The notes beneath the pieces were generated by a model, which was not told where the DNA came from, made no database searches, and was given only the letters and a program-made list of their open reading frames with translations. A stretch of DNA of 64,000 nt from NCBI RefSeq assembly GCF_014873755.1, contig NZ_JADBEG010000001.1:1304501-1368500 (forward strand), written 5' to 3'. Positions within the stretch are counted from its first letter, which is position 1. Every line of letters starts with the position of its first letter. The translations under genes were made by a program, and so were the position numbers. This DNA comes from Amycolatopsis lexingtonensis. GTDB lineage: Bacteria > Actinomycetota > Actinomycetes > Mycobacteriales > Pseudonocardiaceae. Below, one piece after another: positions 55,419 to 64,000 of this stretch.

Positions 55419-56233
55419 TCCCCGCCGAATTCCGCTACGAGCGCGTGTCCACAGTGGACGAAGCGCTGGCCCGGCTCGCCGAGCACGGCGACGAGGCCAA
55501 GGTGCTGGCGGGCGGGCACTCCCTGCTGCCGCTGATGAAGCTGCGGCTGGCCGCGCCGGAGTACGTGGTCGACATCGGCCCGGTCGACGAGCTCCGCTAC
55601 GTCCGGCTCGACGGCGACGACGTCGTGATCGGCGCGCTGTCCCGCTACAGCGACCTCCAGCAGGACCCGGTGCTGCAGGAGCACGCGCCGCTGCTGGCAC
55701 GCGTGTCCGGCGAGGTCGGCGACCGCCAGGTCCGCCACCGCGGCACGATCGGCGGCTCGCTGGTGCACGCCGACTCCGCGGCCGACCTGCCCGCGGCGGT
55801 GCTGGCGTCGGACGCGGTCCTGGTCGCGCGGGGCCCGGCGGGGGAGCGCCGCATCCCGGCGGCGGAGTTCTTCCTCGGCCCGTTCACGACGCCGCTGGAG
55901 CCCGACGAGCTGCTGACCGAGGTCCGGCTGCCCCGGCAGACCGGGCAGGGCTGGGGCTTCCAGAAGTTCACCCGGCGCGCGATCGACTGGGCGATGGTCG
56001 GCGTGGCCGTCGCCGGCGGCCGGGTGGGCCTGATCAACATGGGCGGCGTACCGCTGCGAGCCACCGCCACGGAGGAGGCGCTGGCCTCCGGCGCGTCGAT
56101 CGCGGACGCGGCGGCGCTGGCCGCGGAGGGCACGAACCCGCCGGACGAGCCGCACGCGACGGCGGAGTACCGGCGCCACCTGGCCCGGGTGCTGACCCGC
56201 CGTGCGCTGACGGAGGCGTCGGCCCGGTCCTGA
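55415..56233 (+). CDS. FAD-binding medium subunit of the molybdoenzyme
   Basis: The 272-residue protein has the FAD-binding fold of xanthine dehydrogenase-type medium subunits: [19 protein letters not shown] for the FAD pyrophosphate and [19 protein letters not shown] for the second FAD motif. It follows the iron-sulfur subunit with a GTGA overlap and has CAGGAGG upstream. No maturation genes (coxD/E/F or xdhC-like) lie in the window. A perfect hairpin terminator follows its stop codon. Confidence 0.93.
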   Translation: MIPAEFRYERVSTVDEALARLAEHGDEAKVLAGGHSLLPLMKLRLAAPEYVVDIGPVDELRYVRLDGDDVVIGALSRYSDLQQDPVLQEHAPLLARVSGEVGDRQVRHRGTIGGSLVHADSAADLPAAVLASDAVLVARGPAGERRIPAAEFFLGPFTTPLEPDELLTEVRLPRQTGQGWGFQKFTRRAIDWAMVGVAVAGGRVGLINMGGVPLRATATEEALASGASIADAAALAAEGTNPPDEPHATAEYRRHLARVLTRRALTEASARS

Positions 56234-56237
56234 CCGC

Positions 56238-56278
56238 CGAAGGCCCGGCCGGTCCACAGTGGACCGGCCGGGCCTTCG
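56238..56278. terminator. Perfect bidirectional hairpin between molybdoenzyme operon and katG
   Basis: CGAAGGCCCGGCCGGTCCAC (56238-56257) and its exact complement 56259-56278 are separated by a single A, giving about 18 stacked base pairs with a CACAGTG loop. It lies 5 bp after one stop and 8 bp before the convergent stop. Confidence 0.88.
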
Positions 56279-56285
56279 CACGTGA

Positions 56286-59011
<2,726 letters not shown>

Positions 59012-59019
59012 CACGGCTG

Positions 59020-59048
59020 ACCCTAGGACCGTATCTGGAATGAGTCAA
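59020..59048 (-). promoter_or_regulatory. furA: furA-katG promoter
   Basis: On the minus strand TTGACT (59048-59043), a 17-base spacer, and TAGGGT (59025-59020) form a good promoter. The spacer holds cattccagatacgg, and the place fits the known autoregulated furA promoters of actinobacteria. It is divergent from thyA. Confidence 0.75.
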
Positions 59049-59114
59049 GTTATGACGGCGGTTCCACCCGGTGGTGTCGCGCGGCCCGGTACCCGCCTGG
59101 TTAGGCTCCGGGGC

Positions 59115-59912
59115 ATGCCGGACACGCAGTACGAAGACCTCCTCCGCCACGTGCTCGAAACGGGGACCCGCAAAGGGGACCGTACTGGTACGGGCACGCG
59201 GTCGATCTTCGGGCACCAGCTGCGCTACCGCCTCTCGGCCGGCTTCCCGCTGATCACCACGAAGAAGGTCCACTTCCGCTCGATCGCGTACGAGTTGCTC
59301 TGGTTCCTGCGCGGCGACGCCAACGTCGGCTGGCTGCGCGAGCACGGCGTGACGATCTGGGACGAGTGGGCGGCCGACGACGGCGACCTCGGCCCGGTCT
59401 ACGGCGTCCAGTGGCGCTCGTGGCCGACCCCGGACGGCGGCCACGTCGACCAGATCGCGGAGGTCCTGCGCACGCTGCGCGAGAACCCCGACTCGCGGCG
59501 GATCATCGTGTCCGCGTGGAATGTGGCCGACATCCCGCGGATGGCGCTCCCGCCGTGCCACGCCTTCTTCCAGTTCCACGTCGCCGACGGCAAGCTGTCC
59601 TGCCAGCTGTACCAGCGCAGCGCGGACCTGTTCCTCGGCGTCCCGTTCAACATCGCGAGCTACGCGCTGCTGACCCACATGATCGCGGCGCAGGTCGGCC
59701 TCGGCGTCGGCGACTTCATCTGGACCGGCGGCGACTGCCACATCTACGACAACCACGTCGACCAGGTCCGCACGCAGCTCGCCCGCGAGGCGCGGCCGTT
59801 CCCGACGCTGGCGCTGAAGCCGGCGGAGAGCCTGTTCGACTACACGTACGAGCACTTCGCGGTCGAGGGCTACGACCCGCACCCGGGCATCAAGGCCCCG
59901 GTGGCGGTGTGA
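59115..59912 (+). CDS. thyA: Thymidylate synthase
   Basis: The 265-residue enzyme makes dTMP from dUMP with methylenetetrahydrofolate. [16 protein letters not shown] is the N-terminal substrate motif, [11 protein letters not shown] carries the catalytic cysteine, and [21 protein letters not shown] is the conserved phosphate/folate site. Length matches E. coli ThyA (264). TAGGCT (59102-59107) lies seven bases before ATG 59115, so a leaderless start is favoured over upstream codons. The next gene, folA, overlaps its stop, as in mycobacteria. Confidence 0.97.
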   Translation: MPDTQYEDLLRHVLETGTRKGDRTGTGTRSIFGHQLRYRLSAGFPLITTKKVHFRSIAYELLWFLRGDANVGWLREHGVTIWDEWAADDGDLGPVYGVQWRSWPTPDGGHVDQIAEVLRTLRENPDSRRIIVSAWNVADIPRMALPPCHAFFQFHVADGKLSCQLYQRSADLFLGVPFNIASYALLTHMIAAQVGLGVGDFIWTGGDCHIYDNHVDQVRTQLAREARPFPTLALKPAESLFDYTYEHFAVEGYDPHPGIKAPVAV

Positions 59913-60367
59913 TCGGGCTGATCTGGGCCCAGTCGGCGAACGGCGTCATCGGGCGCGACGGGCAGCTGCCGTGGCACCTGCCGGAGGACCTGCGCCATTT
60001 CCGCTCGGTGACTGCGGGGGAAGCGGTGCTGATGGGGCGGCGCACGTGGGAGTCGCTGCCGCCGCGGTTCCGGCCATTGCCCGGGCGGCGCAACCTGGTG
60101 CTTTCGCGGACTCCGCAGGAGGGGGCCGAGACGTTCCCGTCGTTGGCTTCGGCGTTGTCGGCGGTGTCGGGTGACGTGTGGGTGATCGGCGGGGCGGCGG
60201 TTTACGCGGCGGCGCTGCCGGTGGCGGACCGGGTGGTGGTGACGGAGATCCGGGAGACCTTCGAGGGGGACACGCGCGCGCCCGAGGTGGGGCGGGCGGC
60301 GGAGTCCGTGGGGGAGTGGCTGGAGTCTTCGACCGGGCTGCACTACCGGTTCCTGACCTGGGGCTGA
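59909..60367 (+). CDS. folA: Dihydrofolate reductase
   Basis: The 152-residue enzyme has [24 protein letters not shown] at the N-terminus (DHFR signature with the catalytic Asp/Glu region), GRRTWESLP and [12 protein letters not shown] for NADPH. It recycles the dihydrofolate made by ThyA. GTG 59909 overlaps the thyA stop (GTGA), so translation is coupled. The third copy of the 53-bp palindrome follows its stop. Confidence 0.96.
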   Translation: MIGLIWAQSANGVIGRDGQLPWHLPEDLRHFRSVTAGEAVLMGRRTWESLPPRFRPLPGRRNLVLSRTPQEGAETFPSLASALSAVSGDVWVIGGAAVYAAALPVADRVVVTEIRETFEGDTRAPEVGRAAESVGEWLESSTGLHYRFLTWG

Positions 60368-60393
60368 GCCCGGCCCGATCGGCTCGGCCGGAC

Positions 60394-60446
60394 GTCTTGA
60401 ATGAGTCATTCAGGACCTCCGGCGACCTGAATGACTCATTCAAGGC
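60394..60446. repeat. 53-bp nested palindrome, copy 3 (inverted orientation)
   Basis: Left arm 60394-60414 and right arm 60426-60446 are inverted copies with one mismatch near the end. The spacer acctccggcga (60415-60425) is the reverse complement of the form in copies 1 and 2, so this copy is flipped. It lies between folA and the GMC gene, possibly ending folA transcription. Confidence 0.9.
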
Positions 60447-60448
60447 AC

Positions 60449-60500
60449 TTGCCGACGCGGACCGTGGCGCTATACGGTTGCCTGACTAGAACACGTTACA
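60449..60500 (+). promoter_or_regulatory. Promoter and KstR-type box upstream of GMC/ALDH operon
   Basis: TTGCCG (60449-60454) and TATACG (60471-60476) with a 16-base spacer form a plausible promoter. TAGAACACGTTACA (60487-60500) exactly fits TnnAACnnGTTnnA, the KstR operator consensus as known from mycobacteria and rhodococci, and covers the probable start of transcription. A repressor there would block the operon until a sterol-derived CoA ester is present. Confidence 0.65.
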
Positions 60501-60532
60501 GTTTACGTGTCCGGGCGGACCGAGGAGCGGAA

Positions 60533-62161
60533 ATGGCGAAGCGGGCGCCACGCAGCGACGAAGCCGACTACGTCGTCGTCGGGTCGGGGAGCTCCGGTGC
60601 GGCGGTCGCCGGGCGGCTGGCGCAGTCCGGGGCCAGCGTGATCGTGCTCGAAGCGGGCAAGAGCGACAGCCAGCTGCTGGTCACCAAGCCCGGCATGGTC
60701 GCGCCGATGCACGCCGTGCCGCAGCTGAAGGGGCTCGTCGACTGGGGCTACTACTCCGTTCCGCAGAAACACGTTCTAGATCGCCGGATGCCGGTGCCGC
60801 GGGGCAAGGTCGTGGGGGGCTCCAGCTCCGTGAACGGCATGGTCTACGTCCGCGGGAACCGCGCCAACTTCGACTCCTGGGCCGCCGAGGGCAACGAGGG
60901 CTGGGACGCCGACCGCGTCAACGCCGCCTACAAGCGGATGGAGGACTTCGAGGACGGCGAGAACGCCTTCCGCGGCGCCGGTGGCCCCATCCGCATCACC
61001 CGCAACAAGATCCCGCAGGAAGGGACGCTGCAGTTCCTCGAGGCCACCGCCGACGCGATCGGCTGCGAGATCCTCGACGACTACAACGCCGAGTCCCAAG
61101 AAGGCGTCAGCCGGATGCAGCAGAACGCCGCCGACGGCCTGCGCTACAGCGCCTCGCGCGGTTACCTCCACCACGCGCCGCCGTCGCTCCAGCTGCAGTC
61201 GCGCGTGCTGGCGAAGAAGGTGCTCATCGAGAACGGCCGCGCCACCGGCGTCGAGGTGGTCGACGCCGGCGGCGGGCTGCGCACCGTGCGGGCGGGCAAG
61301 GAGGTCATCCTCGCCGCCGGGGTCGTCGGGTCCGCGCAGCTGCTCATGCTCTCCGGGGTCGGCCACGCCGAGCACCTGAAGGAACACGGCATCGACGTCG
61401 TCGCCGACCTGTCCGTCGGGGACAACCTGCACGACCACATGTTCCACGCCCTGACCTTCCAGGTGTCCTCCAGCAAGCTCCGCGGCACGGCGCCGTTCTT
61501 CGCCCGCGGCCTGGCCAAGGAGCTGCTGCGGCCCGGCTCCACCTTCCTGGCGAACTCGGTCTTCGAGGCGGTCGCGTTCCTCCGCACCTCCCAGGCCGAA
61601 GCCGTTCCCGACCTGCAGCTGCACCTGCTGCCCTGGGCGTACGTCTCGCCCAACCAGGACGCCCCGATCCGGCACGCCGTCGACAAGCGCGGCGCGCTGA
61701 CCGTCCTCACCACGCTCATCTACCCGAAGAGCCGCGGCACGCTGCGGCTCGCCTCGGCCGACCCCACGGCCGCGCCGCTCATCGACTTCCAGTACCTCGC
61801 CGACCCGGCCGACCTCGAAGTGCTCGGCGAAGGTTCGGAGATGGTGCGCGAGATCATGGCCTCGAAGGCGTTCGGCGGCGCCGTCAAGGAGGAGATCCAC
61901 CCCGGCGAAAACCTCAAGGGCCAGGCGCTGCGCGACGCGATCCTCAACCGCGCGACGTCGGTCTACCACGGCGTCGGCACCTGCCGGATGGGCGTCGACG
62001 AGCTCGCCGTCGTCGGACCCGACCTCAAGGTCCGCGGGGTCGACGCGCTGCGGGTCTGCGACGCCTCGATCATGCCGTCGATCACCGGCGGCAACACCAA
62101 CGCGCCCTGCATCATGATCGGCGAGATGGGTGCCCAGCTCGTCCTCGGGAGCGAGTCATGA
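60533..62161 (+). CDS. GMC-family oxidoreductase
   Basis: The 542-residue flavoprotein of the glucose-methanol-choline family has the FAD motif YVVVGSGSSGAAVAGRL, GKVVGGSSSVNGMVYVRG (GMC signature 1), GVVGSAQLLMLSGVG (signature 2) and the C-terminal active-site histidine region YHGVGTCRMG. It oxidises an alcohol to an aldehyde or ketone; choline-type and alcohol dehydrogenases share this group. GAGGAG precedes ATG 60533. It is coupled to an aldehyde dehydrogenase (ATGA overlap), so the product is probably an aldehyde that is oxidised further. A KstR-type box upstream hints at steroid or side-chain metabolism. Confidence 0.93.
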   Translation: MAKRAPRSDEADYVVVGSGSSGAAVAGRLAQSGASVIVLEAGKSDSQLLVTKPGMVAPMHAVPQLKGLVDWGYYSVPQKHVLDRRMPVPRGKVVGGSSSVNGMVYVRGNRANFDSWAAEGNEGWDADRVNAAYKRMEDFEDGENAFRGAGGPIRITRNKIPQEGTLQFLEATADAIGCEILDDYNAESQEGVSRMQQNAADGLRYSASRGYLHHAPPSLQLQSRVLAKKVLIENGRATGVEVVDAGGGLRTVRAGKEVILAAGVVGSAQLLMLSGVGHAEHLKEHGIDVVADLSVGDNLHDHMFHALTFQVSSSKLRGTAPFFARGLAKELLRPGSTFLANSVFEAVAFLRTSQAEAVPDLQLHLLPWAYVSPNQDAPIRHAVDKRGALTVLTTLIYPKSRGTLRLASADPTAAPLIDFQYLADPADLEVLGEGSEMVREIMASKAFGGAVKEEIHPGENLKGQALRDAILNRATSVYHGVGTCRMGVDELAVVGPDLKVRGVDALRVCDASIMPSITGGNTNAPCIMIGEMGAQLVLGSES

Positions 62162-63732
62162 CCCTCACCCCGGTCGGCCTCACCCGCCCGGCGTCGGTGA
62201 CCGGCGCCTTCCTCGAGCAGCTCGTCGCCCGGGTCCCGGGTTCGGCCGGCGCGACCTGGAAGCTGACCGAGGTCTACACCGGCGACGTCCTCGTCGAGCT
62301 CCCGCAGTCCACCCCCGAGGACATCGAGCGGGCGTTCGCCGTCGCGCGCGAGGCACAGCGGAAGTGGGCCGCCACGCCGGTCAAGCAGCGGCTGGCCGTG
62401 TTCAAGCGGGCGCACACGCTGTTCGTCGACCACGCGCGGGCCGTCGCCGACCTCATCCAGGTCGAGAGCGGCAAGAACCGGCGGATGGCGATCGAGGAGA
62501 CCTGCGACCCGCCGATGGTGATGAGCCACTACCTCAAGCGGGCGGCGAAGCTGCTGGCACCGGTGAAGCGCGGCGGCCCGGTGCCGCTGGTGACGTCCTC
62601 GACCGAGGTCCGGCGACCCAAGGGCGTCGTCGGCATCATCGCGCCGTGGAACTTCCCGTTCGCCACCGGCATTTCCGACGCCGTCCCGGCGCTGATGGCC
62701 GGCAACGCGGTCGTCCTGAAGCCCGACAACAAGACGGCGCTCTCCCCGCTCTACGGCGTGCGGCTGCTGGAGGAGGCCGGCCTGCCGAAGGGCCTGTTCC
62801 AGGTCGTCTGCGGCGAGGGCCCGGACGTCGGCCCGACGCTGATCGACCAGGCCGACTACGTCATGTTCACCGGCTCGACGGCCACCGGGAAGGTGATCGG
62901 CGAGCGGGCCGGCCGCAACCTCATCGGCTGCTGCCTCGAACTCGGCGGCAAGAACCCGATGATCGTCCTGGAGGACGCGAACATCAGCGAAGCCGTGCAG
63001 GGCGCGGTGTTCGGCGCGTTCGGCAACACCGGGCAGATCTGCATGCACGTCGAGCGGATCTACCTGCCGGAGTCCCGCTACAACGAGTTCAAGACGGCGT
63101 TCGTGGCGGCGGCTTCGGCCCTCGACGTCCGCGCCGCGTACGACTTCGGTCCCGAGATGGGCTCCCTTGTGTCGGTGGACCACATGCGCCGCGTCAAGTC
63201 CCATGTGGACGACGCGGTCGCCAAGGGCGCGACGGTGCTGTGCGGCGGCAAGCCCCGCCCCGACCTCGGCCCGGCGTTCTTCGAGCCGACGATCCTCGAG
63301 GGCGTCACGAAGGACATGCTCTGCGGCGTCACGGAAACCTTCGGTCCCGTGGTGGCGCTGCACTCCTACCGCACGGTCGACGAAGCGGTCGCGCTGGCCA
63401 ACGACACGGACTACGGCCTGAACGCGTCGGTCTGGAGCACTGACGTTCCGGCGGCCCGCGCGCTGGCGGCCCGCATCGAGTCCGGCAACGTGAACGTCAA
63501 CGACATCCTCGCGACGGCCTACGCGGCCAAGGGAACCCCGTCCGGCGGCGTCAAGAACTCCGGCGTCGGGGCCCGCCACGGCGACCAGGGCCTGCTCAAG
63601 TACACCGACGGGCAGAACCTGGCGGTGCTGAAGAAGCAGGTAATGGGCCCGCGGCCGGGGCAGCACTACGAAAAGTACGTCGAGAGCATGCTTTCCGGCC
63701 TGAAGACGCTGCGGAAGCTGCGCCTGCGCTAG
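62158..63732 (+). CDS. Aldehyde dehydrogenase (succinate-semialdehyde DH-like)
   Basis: The 524-residue enzyme has APWNFPFATGISDAVPALMAGNAV and KPDNKTALSPL for NAD(P) binding, LELGGKNP with the general-base glutamate, and GNTGQICMHVERIYLP with the catalytic cysteine. It resembles the succinic semialdehyde dehydrogenase GabD2 group of actinobacteria. It is the second gene of the GMC operon (ATGA overlap) and probably oxidises the GMC product to an acid. The C-terminal 35 residues are a basic extension. Its stop overlaps the next convergent stop codon. Confidence 0.92.
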   Translation: MTLTPVGLTRPASVTGAFLEQLVARVPGSAGATWKLTEVYTGDVLVELPQSTPEDIERAFAVAREAQRKWAATPVKQRLAVFKRAHTLFVDHARAVADLIQVESGKNRRMAIEETCDPPMVMSHYLKRAAKLLAPVKRGGPVPLVTSSTEVRRPKGVVGIIAPWNFPFATGISDAVPALMAGNAVVLKPDNKTALSPLYGVRLLEEAGLPKGLFQVVCGEGPDVGPTLIDQADYVMFTGSTATGKVIGERAGRNLIGCCLELGGKNPMIVLEDANISEAVQGAVFGAFGNTGQICMHVERIYLPESRYNEFKTAFVAAASALDVRAAYDFGPEMGSLVSVDHMRRVKSHVDDAVAKGATVLCGGKPRPDLGPAFFEPTILEGVTKDMLCGVTETFGPVVALHSYRTVDEAVALANDTDYGLNASVWSTDVPAARALAARIESGNVNVNDILATAYAAKGTPSGGVKNSGVGARHGDQGLLKYTDGQNLAVLKKQVMGPRPGQHYEKYVESMLSGLKTLRKLRLR

Positions 63733-64000
63733 CCGTCCACGAGCAGTCCGCGCAGCGGGCCCTGCAACCGCCCGGCCCGCCGCGACACACCCGGGAGCAG
63801 CACCAGCCGGTGCGTGCGCCGCTCACCCTTGCGTTCCCGCTCCGCCTGCTCCTCGGCCAGCGGCCGCCAGAGGTGGTCGACGACGTCCGCCGGGTCGGTG
63901 TGCTCCAGTTCCGCGACCGGGCGGCCGAGGTGCTCGGCCCACAGCCGCAGCCGCGTCGTGCGGGCCACCTCCGGGTCGTCGGTGGCGACGTTGACCTCGG
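63729..64000 (-). CDS. Phospholipase D-like protein, C-terminal part (cut by window edge)
   Basis: Only the last 90 or so residues are in the window. The stretch EVNVATDDPEVARTTRLRLWAEHLGRP is typical of the C-terminus of bacterial PLD-superfamily (cardiolipin synthase-like) proteins, where EVNV and a TRxRLWAEHL helix follow the second HKD motif. The gene continues beyond 64000; no start can be given, and an internal GTG at 63968 is not the true start. The final codons overlap the aldehyde dehydrogenase stop by four bases. Confidence 0.65.
   Translation of the reverse strand, partial: EVNVATDDPEVARTTRLRLWAEHLGRPVAELEHTDPADVVDHLWRPLAEEQAERERKGERRTHRLVLLPGVSRRAGRLQGPLRGLLVDG

Noticed and set aside
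52687..56233. True CO dehydrogenase (coxMSL)
   Set aside because: The active-site loop is AYRGAGR (form II) rather than AYXCSFR, and the gene order is L-S-M, so CO oxidation should not be assumed.
59038..59047. GAATGAGTCA in the furA promoter, identical to the core of the 53-bp repeats
   Set aside because: Only ten bases match, the second half of the palindrome (TCATTCA) is missing, and a chance hit of this size is not surprising.

Overview
The window is GC-rich, densely coded DNA from a filamentous-type actinomycete. The best guess is Pseudonocardiaceae, close to Amycolatopsis. This is inferred from the coding style, frequent GTG starts, GTGA/ATGA stop-start overlaps, a Streptomyces/Amycolatopsis-type conservon, a CmtR whose three metal-ligand cysteines sit at the mycobacterial positions, furA-katG, Ku plus a LigD-type protein, and at least twelve genes with a TANNNT box 5-8 bases before the start codon (leaderless-type starts).

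Layout. 1-10 kb: a pair of unknown genes sharing an 18-residue motif, an alpha/beta hydrolase, a leaderless crotonase, a P-loop kinase, a LysM-like secreted protein, an aminotransferase IV/cyclophilin pair divergent from a glyoxalase II-like MBL gene, and a YibE/F membrane protein. 10-17 kb: a GlxA-type regulator divergent from a DJ-1/PfpI protein, a 993-residue SARP-NTPase-TPR regulator, a small secreted M15-like peptidase, and a LigD-type phosphoesterase fused to an apparently dead ligase domain. 17-21.6 kb: a heterodimeric ABC exporter under a TetR gene with a tandem palindromic operator. 21.9-25.8 kb: a conservon (CvnA-B-C-D) followed by a styrene-monooxygenase-like flavoprotein. 25.9-37 kb: Ku, cmtR with a CDF-like transporter, ahcY behind an S-adenosylhomocysteine riboswitch and terminator, an AurF-like diiron oxygenase with TetR, dinB, a MetE-like protein, a LysE exporter and ribA.

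37-40 kb is an accessory island between the 3' ends of ribA and a marR gene: a 13E12/DUF222 HNH protein, a heavily eroded IS481-family relic, and a second IS481 copy with an internal deletion. An 18-bp perfect direct repeat lies at both ends. 40-43 kb: MarR divergent from an MBL enzyme and an aromatic-type FAD monooxygenase whose reading frame runs 99 bp into the next, convergent gene. 43-51.6 kb is a carbohydrate locus: a CBM32/beta-helix protein divergent from a CBM32-CBM32-GH16 glucanase, a LacI repressor with a perfect operator palindrome, and a 1019-residue Tat-exported protein with discoidin-like domains. 51.8-64 kb: a TSUP transporter, a form II CO-dehydrogenase-like L-S-M operon, furA-katG, thyA-folA, a GMC oxidoreductase/aldehyde dehydrogenase operon behind a KstR-type box, and the end of a phospholipase D-like gene.

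Cross-cutting signals: a 53-bp nested palindrome occurs three times in intergenic DNA (1596, 17057, 60394), and several operators can be paired with the regulator encoded beside them. No tRNA, rRNA or CRISPR array was recognised. Database searches were not possible; family names come from motifs and gene order.
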